Assembly: GCA_964417785.1 (NCBI GenBank)
Contig: CAYQJO010000065.1
Location: 1-19,140, forward strand
Length of the DNA stretch: 19,140 nucleotides
Reading direction: 5' to 3'
From: DAOTUL01 sp034437435
Lineage (GTDB): Bacteria > Chloroflexota > Anaerolineae > Aggregatilineales > Phototrophicaceae
Below the pieces are notes generated by a model. That model saw nothing but the letters and a program-made list of their open reading frames with translations, had not been told where the DNA came from and did not search any database. The translations under genes were made by a program, and so were the position numbers. Positions 7,543 through 14,270 of the stretch are shown here, piece by piece. How positions within the stretch are numbered: the stretch's first letter is position 1; every line of letters starts with the position of its first letter.

Positions 7543-8970
7543 ATGGCTGCGCCACACCTCGCTATATTTGAAGATGCACTGGCTGAATTCGAGCAGCAGT
7601 ATCCCGAATTCGATATTGAGGGGTTGGAGTCGCTGAGGGCGACCGAGTACAGCCGTCTGGATAAACAGGGACATGTTTACCTGGATTACACCGGCGGCGG
7701 CCTCTACGCGGACAGTCAGATCGACGCCCACATGGATATGCTCAAGTGCGGCGTATTCGGCAATCCGCATTCGAGCAACCCCACCTCGCAGGCTATGACA
7801 CAATTGGACGACCATTCCCGCGCTTATGTGCTGCAATATTTTAACGCCTCGCCCGATGAATATGTCGCCATCTTCACATCAAATGCCAGCGGGGCGCTCA
7901 AGCTGGTAGGTGAATCCTATCCGTTTGGAGTGGGTGGTCATTATCTGCTCACCTTCGACAACCATAACTCGGTCAACGGCATTCGGGAATACGCCCGTGC
8001 CAGAGGCGCGACCGTGACCTATGTGCCGGTGCTGCCGCCTGATCTGCGCATCGACAGCGACAAACTGCATACGCTGCTGCGTGCGGCAAACCCGGAACGG
8101 TGCCATCTGTTCGCCTATCCGGCCCAGTCCAATTTCTCCGGCGTGCAGCACGACCTGGAATGGATCGATATCGCCCACGACGCCGGCTGGGATGTGCTGC
8201 TGGATGCCGCCGCTTATGCTCCAACCAACCCCCTTGATCTGAGCCGCTGGAAACCCGATTTTGTCTCGCTTTCGTTCTACAAGATGTTTGGCTATCCGAC
8301 GGGTGTCGGCTGCCTCATCGCCCGCAAGCCGGTGCTGGAAAAGCTGCACCGGCCCTGGTTCGCCGGCGGGACGATTACTATTGCGTCCGTCCAGGGAGAT
8401 GGGTACTATTTGGAGGAGGGCGAGGCTGGCTTTGAGGATGGCACTATCAACTATCTCAATCTGCCCGCCATTGAGATCGGGCTGCGCCACCTGGAGCGTG
8501 TCGGTGTGGACAAAATACACACCCGCGTGACCTGTCTCACGGACTGGCTCATCCAGCGGTTGATGAGCCTGCATCACAGCAACGGCACACCCCTGATCCA
8601 TTTGTACGGCCCGGCCAACACAGAAAATCGCGGCGGCACTGTGACGGTTAATTTCTTCGATCCTGATGGCAAGCTGTTCGATTACCGCGATGTCGAGGCC
8701 CAGGCCAACAACGAGAATATCTCGCTGCGGACCGGGTGTTTCTGCAATCCGGGTGCCGGAGAACAGGCACACGGTCTGACGGCAGAGGACTTGAAAAGCT
8801 GCTTCGGCCATGCCGAACGCATGACGTTCAATGAGTTCATCACTGTTATGCACGGCAAGGCCAAAGACGCGGTCGGGGCGGTTCGCATTTCAGTCGGAAT
8901 CGCCACCAACTTCCAGGATGTTTATCGTGTTCTTCATTTCGCTCAAGGCTTCCTGGACCGTAATGCGTGA
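7543..8970 (+). CDS. Class V aminotransferase-fold PLP enzyme, molybdenum cofactor sulfurase-like cysteine desulfurase
   Basis: The 475-residue protein matches the N-terminal PLP half of eukaryotic molybdenum cofactor sulfurase (MOCOS/ABA3) in order and spacing: YLDYTGGGLY, FGNPHSSNPTS, the HNSVNGIREYA loop, YPAQSNFSGV, the Schiff-base lysine Lys247 in SFYKMFGYPTG, GGTI, FEDGTINYL and the cysteine loop RTGCFCNPGAG (Cys399 and Cys401). As I recall, the second of these cysteines carries the persulfide in plant ABA3. The C-terminal MOSC domain of MOCOS is absent. The expected reaction is removal of sulfur from L-cysteine to form an enzyme persulfide for an unknown acceptor. I chose ATG 7543 because AGGGG (7529-7533) is well spaced from it, while ATG 7534 directly abuts that box. 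An isopenicillin N epimerase-like or other class V role cannot be excluded. Confidence 0.8.
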   Translation: MAAPHLAIFEDALAEFEQQYPEFDIEGLESLRATEYSRLDKQGHVYLDYTGGGLYADSQIDAHMDMLKCGVFGNPHSSNPTSQAMTQLDDHSRAYVLQYFNASPDEYVAIFTSNASGALKLVGESYPFGVGGHYLLTFDNHNSVNGIREYARARGATVTYVPVLPPDLRIDSDKLHTLLRAANPERCHLFAYPAQSNFSGVQHDLEWIDIAHDAGWDVLLDAAAYAPTNPLDLSRWKPDFVSLSFYKMFGYPTGVGCLIARKPVLEKLHRPWFAGGTITIASVQGDGYYLEEGEAGFEDGTINYLNLPAIEIGLRHLERVGVDKIHTRVTCLTDWLIQRLMSLHHSNGTPLIHLYGPANTENRGGTVTVNFFDPDGKLFDYRDVEAQANNENISLRTGCFCNPGAGEQAHGLTAEDLKSCFGHAERMTFNEFITVMHGKAKDAVGAVRISVGIATNFQDVYRVLHFAQGFLDRNA

Positions 8971-9009
8971 CAATTGTCACCGGCTCAGTGTGGTAAAGAT
9001 TACGTGGAA

Positions 9010-9026
9010 CCGGGTATAATATCCGG
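9010..9026 (+). promoter_or_regulatory. Candidate -10 inside a near-palindrome upstream of ccmE
   Basis: TATAAT (9015-9020) lies in the middle of a 17-bp imperfect palindrome with CCGG arms at 9010-9013 and 9023-9026; 14 of 17 positions are symmetric. It starts about 57 nt before the ccmE start codon. The best -35 match is poor (TGGTAA, 8991-8996, spacer 18). A dyad over a -10 could be a repressor operator. The rest of the 8971-9066 spacer shows no other structure. Confidence 0.4.
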
Positions 9027-9066
9027 TGTTCTAAACTCATAAAATCTATAGACGGGAAGGTAGATT

Positions 9067-9591
9067 GTGTCAGAATTAACATGGGAAAAACGTGAACAAG
9101 TTCTTACTCCCACCCGTAGTAAAGAACGCTATAAATTCCTGGTCGGCGGTGTGCTGATGCTGGCGGCAGTGGTGTATTTGATTTTGAGCAGCACCACCGC
9201 CGGAGCGCAGTATTTCATCACCGTTGATGAATTGATGAATAACCCGGAATATATCGGCCAGACGGTGCGCATCTCCGGCGCGGTCATCGGCGAGACCATC
9301 GAATACGACAGCGAAAACATCCTCATCGACTTCACCATTGCCCATATCCCCCGTGAGACCGACAATCTGGCCCGGTCGCTGTATGAAGCAGTTCATGATA
9401 CCGAACGTGCCCGGCTGGCCGTCCATTATACTGATGTCAAACCCGACCTGCTGCAAAACGAAGCACAGGCGATTCTCACCGGGGAACTCCGTGCGGACGG
9501 GGTGTTCTACGCCAACGAACTACTGCTGAAATGCCCCAGCCGCTACGAGGAGACGGTGCCGGATCAAGCGGCAGCGCAAAAGGACGTATAG
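9067..9591 (+). CDS. ccmE: Cytochrome c maturation haem chaperone CcmE, CxxxY variant
   Basis: This is a 174-residue protein with a short cytoplasmic N-terminus, one membrane segment (about 22-42) and an extracytoplasmic OB-fold domain typical of CcmE: FITVDELMNNPEYIGQTVRI, then VHYTDVKPDLLQNEAQAILTGEL. CcmE binds haem covalently and passes it to CcmF/CcmH. In classical CcmE the attachment site is a histidine in an HxxxY motif after the last strand. Here that place reads KCPSRY, so Cys156 replaces the histidine and Tyr160 is kept. Such CxxxY forms are known from archaea and some sulfate reducers. The start is GTG 9067 with GGGAAGG (9054-9060) at 6-nt spacing; the nearby ATG is out of frame. 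It is first in the ccm operon; ccmF starts 2 nt after its stop. Confidence 0.88.
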   Translation: MSELTWEKREQVLTPTRSKERYKFLVGGVLMLAAVVYLILSSTTAGAQYFITVDELMNNPEYIGQTVRISGAVIGETIEYDSENILIDFTIAHIPRETDNLARSLYEAVHDTERARLAVHYTDVKPDLLQNEAQAILTGELRADGVFYANELLLKCPSRYEETVPDQAAAQKDV

Positions 9592-9593
9592 AC

Positions 9594-11684
9594 ATGCTGG
9601 CTGAAATTGGACTTCTGGCGACATTCTTTGCCTTTATTGCCGCCATTTATGCCATCCCGGCATCCGTCTATGGCGAGCGCCGTCATAACGAAAGCATCGT
9701 TCTGAGTGGGCGCAATGCCGCTTTGCTCACATTTCCGCTGCTGCTGGTTGCCACCGGTGCATTACAAATCGCCCTCATGACCGAGCAGTACCAGATCAGC
9801 TATATCTGGTCGGTGAGCAGTCCCAGCATGACGGACTTCTTCCGTTTTACAGCCCTGTGGGGGTCGCAGCAGGGATCGCTGCTCTTCTGGTGCTTCCTGA
9901 TGAGCGCGTTCTCGTTCGCCGCCATCGCCCTAAACTGGCGCAGCCAGCGCCGTCTGATGCCCTACGCCATCGCCTATATGATGGTGGTGCTGGTGTTCTT
10001 CGTCGGTCTGGTGTTGTTCCTGGAGAATCCCTTCGAGCGCTACTGGATCGTTGACAGCGAAGTCGTCCAGACGGCGTTTATCCCGGCGGGCGCGGTCGCA
10101 CCGGCGGCATCGCGCCTGGCCGAGACCGCCAACGGCCTGAATCCGCTGCTGCGCCATTTCGGTATGGCGATTCACCCGCCCATGCTCTACCTGGGCTTCG
10201 TTGGGTTCGTTATTCCTTTTGCCTTTGCGATGGCGGCATTGGCCTCCGGCGATCTCTCGACCAACTGGATCAAGGCGACCCGTTTCTGGGCGCTCATCGC
10301 ATGGTTGTTCCTCAGTCTGGGGTTGATCCTGGGCGGACGCTGGGCCTATGACGTGCTTGGATGGGGTGGTTACTGGGGTTGGGACCCGGTCGAAAACGCA
10401 GCCTTCCTCCCCTGGCTGATGGGTACGGCCTTCCTGCACAGCGTCATCATCCAGGAAAAACGCGGCATGCTGAAGATGTGGAACATGTTCCTGGTCAACG
10501 GAACCTTCTCCGCCGTGATCTTCGGCACCTTCGCCACTCGCAGCGGGCTGGTGGACAGCGTTCACAGCTTCGCTCGCAGTGAGGTTGGCTTCCCCATGTT
10601 CACTTTCTGGTTCCTGGTAACGATGGTGTCAATGGGTTTGCTGCTCTGGCGCTACAATCGCGGCGAACTCAAGGACGACCATCCCTTCACCAACATTCTC
10701 AGCCGCGAATCGCTTTTCATCCTGAACAACTTCATCTTCCTGGCACTGTTCGTGGCAATCTTCTGGGGCAGCTTTGGTGCGCCGATTGTCTCCGAATTGT
10801 TCATGAACACCAACATCACCCTGGGTACCGATTACTTCATGCAGGTGACGCCGCCGCTTTTTGCCGCGCTGTACATCTTGATGGGTATTGCGCCGCTCTC
10901 AGCCTGGAACGCGACATCGGCCCGCCGGTTGGGGCAGGCACTTTATGTTCCCATCATCATGACGGTCGTCTTTCTGGCGGCGCTGGCGGTCTTCTTCAGC
11001 GAGGCGGTCGATCCACTGTCGCTTTTCGGTTATGGCATCGTGGCGCTGGCTGGTGCGGTCGCCATCTACGAGACCTATCGGGGTGCGCGGGCAAGACGGT
11101 CGCGCTTCAGTGAGAACTGGTTACAGGCGTTCATGACGCTGATCCGGCGCAATCCACGCCGTTACGGTGGCTATATGGTCCACCTGGGCATCACCGTGAT
11201 CGGTCTGGGCGTCATCGGCAGCACCTTGTTCCAGGTCGAGACGCAGCAAACCCTTACCGTCGGCCAGTCGCTGGAAATCGACAACTACACCCTGCACTTC
11301 GACCGGCTGAACAGCGGCCAGGTCGCTGATGATGGTCGGATCATGGACATTGCCGAGATGACGGTGATGCGGGATGGTGAGACGGTCGCCCAACTGCGCC
11401 CGCGCCGTGATCGCTTCCCTGAAGGCGAAGGCATCAACACCATGACCATCGCCGGGGCGCACAGCACCATCCGCAACGACTTCTACGTGCTGCTGGTCGG
11501 ATGGGAACCCATCGGTGCCGGACAGGCGACCTTCAAGGTGTATGTCAACCCGCTGGTTAATCTGGTCTGGTGGGGTGGCTTGATTCTGATCGTAGGGACA
11601 TTTATGGCGGTCTGGCCCTGGCAAACGGCCACCAGCAAGGTGAAATCCGAACAGCCAACCGCCGTAGCGCGAGGTGTGGCGTGA
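9594..11684 (+). CDS. ccmF: Haem lyase subunit CcmF
   Basis: This is a 696-residue polytopic membrane protein with the haem-handling WWD domain (WGGYWGWDPVEN at 257-268) and the flanking histidines typical of CcmF (His194 in HPPMLYLGF, His282, His324). A C-terminal membrane segment with YMVHLGITVIGLG probably supplies the b-haem ligand, followed by a large soluble domain and a last membrane helix. With CcmH it takes haem from holo-CcmE and ligates it to CXXCH sites of apocytochromes outside the membrane. It is slightly longer than the usual ~650 residues. I start at ATG 9594 (MLAEIGLL) with AAAAGGA upstream, rather than at codons inside ccmE, because membrane segment 1 begins here. The stop overlaps the ccmH start as GTGA. 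Genes ccmA-D are not in this window. Confidence 0.93.
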   Translation: MLAEIGLLATFFAFIAAIYAIPASVYGERRHNESIVLSGRNAALLTFPLLLVATGALQIALMTEQYQISYIWSVSSPSMTDFFRFTALWGSQQGSLLFWCFLMSAFSFAAIALNWRSQRRLMPYAIAYMMVVLVFFVGLVLFLENPFERYWIVDSEVVQTAFIPAGAVAPAASRLAETANGLNPLLRHFGMAIHPPMLYLGFVGFVIPFAFAMAALASGDLSTNWIKATRFWALIAWLFLSLGLILGGRWAYDVLGWGGYWGWDPVENAAFLPWLMGTAFLHSVIIQEKRGMLKMWNMFLVNGTFSAVIFGTFATRSGLVDSVHSFARSEVGFPMFTFWFLVTMVSMGLLLWRYNRGELKDDHPFTNILSRESLFILNNFIFLALFVAIFWGSFGAPIVSELFMNTNITLGTDYFMQVTPPLFAALYILMGIAPLSAWNATSARRLGQALYVPIIMTVVFLAALAVFFSEAVDPLSLFGYGIVALAGAVAIYETYRGARARRSRFSENWLQAFMTLIRRNPRRYGGYMVHLGITVIGLGVIGSTLFQVETQQTLTVGQSLEIDNYTLHFDRLNSGQVADDGRIMDIAEMTVMRDGETVAQLRPRRDRFPEGEGINTMTIAGAHSTIRNDFYVLLVGWEPIGAGQATFKVYVNPLVNLVWWGGLILIVGTFMAVWPWQTATSKVKSEQPTAVARGVA

Positions 11685-12145
11685 AACAGGTGATTGTACT
11701 GGTCGTCCTGCTGCTGGTGAGCGGTGTCGTTTACGCGCAGCAGGAAGTGACCGATGATGAGGTTAACGACATCGCGTCCAAGCTTTACTGCCCGGTCTGC
11801 GAGAACATCCCATTGGAAGTCTGCGGAACAGCGGCTTGCGATGACTGGCGTAATGAAGTCCGGCTTTATCTGGAAGATGGTTGGACCGAAGAGCAAATCG
11901 TGGATGACTTCGTGATACGCTTTGGTGATCAGGTGGTTGGCACACCGCAGGACCCGGCACTACGGGCGCTGTCACTGGTCACGCCCTGGATTGTCGTGAT
12001 GTTGATGCTGGGTGGTACCGTCTACATCTTCCTGCGCTGGCGCAACCAGCACGGCATGATCGAAACAACCGCCGTGACCGAACCCGAAATCATCCAGGAT
12101 GATTATCTGGCGCAGTTGGAACGTGATGTACACGAACAGGCATAG
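11681..12145 (+). CDS. ccmH: Cytochrome c maturation protein CcmH (four-cysteine form)
   Basis: This is a 154-residue protein with a signal-anchor-like N-terminus (VIVLVVLLLVSGVVYA), the CcmH helical domain and a C-terminal membrane helix (about 105-125). The active-site pair is Cys37-x2-Cys40 (LYCPVC), which in the family reduces apocytochrome CXXCH cysteines. A further pair, Cys48 and Cys53, follows where classical CcmH has no cysteines. The segment DGWTEEQIVDDFVIRFGDQVV is the typical CcmH end of the domain. The start GTG 11681 overlaps the ccmF stop and has GAGGTG 4 nt upstream. It functions with CcmF in the haem lyase complex. The extra cysteines may form a structural disulfide or a second redox pair. 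Confidence 0.9.
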   Translation: MKQVIVLVVLLLVSGVVYAQQEVTDDEVNDIASKLYCPVCENIPLEVCGTAACDDWRNEVRLYLEDGWTEEQIVDDFVIRFGDQVVGTPQDPALRALSLVTPWIVVMLMLGGTVYIFLRWRNQHGMIETTAVTEPEIIQDDYLAQLERDVHEQA

Positions 12146-12157
12146 TCAGGATATTGT

Positions 12158-12721
12158 ATGACCGATGAGGTTTTGAATACGGGGCAGGCAGAGGCCCCCC
12201 GTAAAGGGTTGAGTTTAGGATCGATTGTACTGCTGCTGGGGATTGCCGCAGTTGCGGTTGTGTTTGCGGTGGCGCTGGCAGAACAGCAAAAAACGCAACC
12301 GACCGCTGGCCCGGCTCCCGATTTTGAGTTCACCACCTTCGAGGGCGAGACCATGCGCCTCTCCGATCTACGCGGTAGTGTGGTGGTGTTGAACTTCTGG
12401 GCAAGCTGGTGTGCGCCCTGTCGCTACGAGGCACCGGCGCTGCAATCAGCCTGGGAAAGCTATCAGAACCGGGATGATGTGGTCTTTCTCGGTGTGGCCT
12501 ATGCCGATAACGGGCCGAAGTCCATTGAATATATGGAAGAATTCGGCATCACCTTCTTGAATGCGCCCGATCTCGGCACCCGCATCTCCGACCAGTACAA
12601 CATCCAGGGGGTGCCGGAGACGTTCATCATCGATCAGGACGGCAATGTGGCGGAGTTTATTTATGCCGGTGTCACAGAGCAGCAGCTTCGGACATCGGTC
12701 GATAGGCTGCTCAGGGGGTAG
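12158..12721 (+). CDS. Membrane-anchored thioredoxin-like protein (CcmG/ResA/TlpA type)
   Basis: This 187-residue protein has an N-terminal membrane anchor (about 20-41), then a thioredoxin-fold domain starting PAPDFEFTTFEGE. The active site is Trp84-Cys85-Ala-Pro-Cys88 and the cis-proline loop is GVPETF. It would keep CcmH or apocytochrome haem-site cysteines reduced outside the membrane. The position between ccmH and a ccmI-like gene fits a CcmG role, though sequence alone does not separate CcmG from ResA or TlpA. AGGA at 12148-12151 sits 6 nt before the ATG. The next gene starts 2 nt after the stop, so the two are co-transcribed. Confidence 0.88.
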   Translation: MTDEVLNTGQAEAPRKGLSLGSIVLLLGIAAVAVVFAVALAEQQKTQPTAGPAPDFEFTTFEGETMRLSDLRGSVVVLNFWASWCAPCRYEAPALQSAWESYQNRDDVVFLGVAYADNGPKSIEYMEEFGITFLNAPDLGTRISDQYNIQGVPETFIIDQDGNVAEFIYAGVTEQQLRTSVDRLLRG

Positions 12722-12723
12722 CG

Positions 12724-13110
12724 ATGAGTTTTGAAGGGTTACTGGCGGCAGCGCTGCTGCTGCTCATCAGTACGGCCTGGGTGGCACTGCCGTTTCTGCG
12801 ACGGCAAACTGTCCAAAGGGATCAGGACATGCTCATGCAGAAACAGCGCGAGCGCCTGGACGTGCTGTACCGGCAGGTGACAACCACCATCCGCGATCTG
12901 GATGAAGATTTCTCCACCGGCAAGATACAGGAGGACGATTACCAGCGCGAACGTCAATACTGGCTGGAGCGCGGCGTTCAAATCCTGAAAGCCCAGGAGC
13001 AGATCGATACCGGCCATGTGCCACTGACCACGATGCCGGACGAACCCGACCCGACGGACGATGCCATCGAAGCTGCCGTCGCAAGGTATCTCGAAAAGGC
13101 AAAGAGCTAA
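12724..13110 (+). CDS. Short CcmI-like cytochrome c biogenesis protein
   Basis: This is a 128-residue protein with one N-terminal membrane helix (about 4-24) and a charged helical, probably coiled-coil stretch (about 30-95) that contains IRDLDEDFSTGKIQEDDY. The same arrangement is seen in the N-terminal part of CcmI, which guides apocytochromes to CcmF/CcmH. The long TPR-repeat region of proteobacterial CcmI is missing. The assignment rests on this partial resemblance and on being the last gene of the ccm operon. AGGGGG (12713-12718) is a strong ribosome site. A clear terminator begins 5 nt after the stop. Confidence 0.65.
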   Translation: MSFEGLLAAALLLLISTAWVALPFLRRQTVQRDQDMLMQKQRERLDVLYRQVTTTIRDLDEDFSTGKIQEDDYQRERQYWLERGVQILKAQEQIDTGHVPLTTMPDEPDPTDDAIEAAVARYLEKAKS

Positions 13111-13115
13111 ACCAG

Positions 13116-13143
13116 AAAACAGGGCGGCCACCGCCCTGTTTTT
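13116..13143 (+). terminator. Rho-independent terminator of the ccm operon
   Basis: A 12-bp stem pairs 13116-13127 with 13131-13142 around a 3-nt loop. Its inner half is GC-rich (AGGGCGG/CCGCCCT), and five T's end the structure (13139-13143). It begins 5 nt after the stop codon of the last ccm gene. Confidence 0.92.
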
Positions 13144-13220
13144 GATTCCGTGTCGGTTGCCCGCTCGCGGTGTTATGAATCATTACAGAAGGTTTTGTGT
13201 AAAGTTCACATCGTGTAAGA

Positions 13221-13250
13221 TTGTCAGGGTATAAGCGTGAATGATACAAT
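13221..13250 (+). promoter_or_regulatory. Candidate promoter of the GNAT/ATPase/tmk operon
   Basis: TTGTCA (13221-13226) and TACAAT (13245-13250) are separated by 18 nt, and TG at 13242-13243 makes the -10 an extended one. A transcript would start near 13257, with a leader of about 38 nt. An overlapping alternative is TTCACA (13205-13210) with TATAAG (13230-13235), spacer 19. The motif GTGTAA occurs twice just upstream (13197 and 13213), 16 nt apart, and could be an activator or repressor site. Confidence 0.5.
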
Positions 13251-13294
13251 AACCTTATTGTGTTTGAAATCTATGCTGAGAGAAGCAATGCGCT

Positions 13295-14263
13295 ATGTCC
13301 ATGCGTGACACCGATACGCGGAACGTAACGCTGGTTGATCTCCCCTTGATCGTGCGGCTAACCGATAGGGCAACGGTGCTGGATAGCGAACTCGGTTTCA
13401 CCCGTGACGTCTTCGGGCCGAGTGATACCATCCTCTCCGGATTGCTGCCACAGCAGCGAGGTTTGCATACCCTGGTAGCTCGATCTGATAAGGAACAGGT
13501 GGTCGGCCAGTTTCGTTTGCGTACCCACAGCGATTACGCGCAGATTGTGTATGTCGCGCCCGCCCTTAGCGATGGCCGGGAGGATACGGCCTGGTTGCAT
13601 GTGTTTGATGCGATGGCGCGTGAGGCGGGCAAGCACGAAGCCCATGCGCTGGTAGCAGAGGTCAACGAGGACAACAGCCTGTTTGAGACCATGCGTACTG
13701 CTGGTTTCGCTGTATATGCGCGGCAGCAAATCTGGCACCGGATGCCGGGTATGTATCCGATTGTAGAACCTGGGTGCAGGCTTTACGAAGCACACGAGAT
13801 GGACGCCCACAACATCCAATCGTTGATTTCCCATACCGTACCACCGCTTGTGCAGCATATTATCGCGCCCAGCGGCGAACCACACGGTTTGATCTATCGC
13901 AAAAATCGTCGGGTAGAAGCTTTTATCACGGTGACAGAGGGCAAGCAGGGCATTTACTTGCAGCCTTTCATGCACGCGGATGTGATGGGCGAGGCCGACG
14001 CCATTCTGGACTCGTTAATACGATGTTTACACAAATCGGCTAAACTGCCTGTGTATGTATGTGTTCGTCGCTACCAGGAATGGCTGAGTTCGGCATTGGC
14101 CGATCTTGGGTTTTCAGCCGGACCCCGTCAGGCTGTCATGGTCAAACACATTACCGCCGGCGTGCGCCATACGTCTTTTGAGCCGGTTCGGCGGGGCTTG
14201 AAGGCGGTCACGGGGCCGTTGAAGCCACCGATGAACTCCTTGCATTATTATGAGGATTATTAA
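13295..14263 (+). CDS. GNAT-like acetyltransferase-fold protein
   Basis: This 322-residue soluble protein looks like two GNAT-fold halves. The first (about 1-160) has VVGQFRLRTHSDYAQIVYVAPAL, the strand and loop that normally precede acetyl-CoA binding, and then ALVAEVNEDNSLFETMRTAGFAVYARQQIW, the usual last GNAT strands. The second (about 165-305) repeats the theme with LPVYVCVRRYQEWLSSALADLGF. I cannot see a clean acetyl-CoA pyrophosphate loop (Q/RxxGxG/A) in either half, so activity is uncertain. ATG 13295 is chosen; ATG 13301 is an alternative, and the ribosome site (GAGAGA near 13278) is weak. The next gene begins 7 nt after its stop (or overlaps it), suggesting co-expression with the ATPase. 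The function is unknown. Confidence 0.6.
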   Translation: MSMRDTDTRNVTLVDLPLIVRLTDRATVLDSELGFTRDVFGPSDTILSGLLPQQRGLHTLVARSDKEQVVGQFRLRTHSDYAQIVYVAPALSDGREDTAWLHVFDAMAREAGKHEAHALVAEVNEDNSLFETMRTAGFAVYARQQIWHRMPGMYPIVEPGCRLYEAHEMDAHNIQSLISHTVPPLVQHIIAPSGEPHGLIYRKNRRVEAFITVTEGKQGIYLQPFMHADVMGEADAILDSLIRCLHKSAKLPVYVCVRRYQEWLSSALADLGFSAGPRQAVMVKHITAGVRHTSFEPVRRGLKAVTGPLKPPMNSLHYYEDY

Positions 14264-14270
14264 GGATCAT

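Noticed and set aside
7879..8853. A 324-codon open frame on the minus strand
   Set aside because: It lies fully inside the desulfurase-like gene, whose conserved PLP motifs are unmistakable. Its translation has no recognisable motif; it is a codon-bias shadow.
9531..9593. Extension of the ccmF frame upstream into ccmE
   Set aside because: The added residues (PQPLRGDGAGSSGS...) are the ccmE end read in another frame. ATG 9594 starts right at the first membrane helix with a suitable ribosome site.
11570..11680. Extension of the ccmH frame upstream to 11570
   Set aside because: It lies inside the last membrane helix of ccmF. The GTG at 11681 has a ribosome site and gives a clean signal-anchor start.
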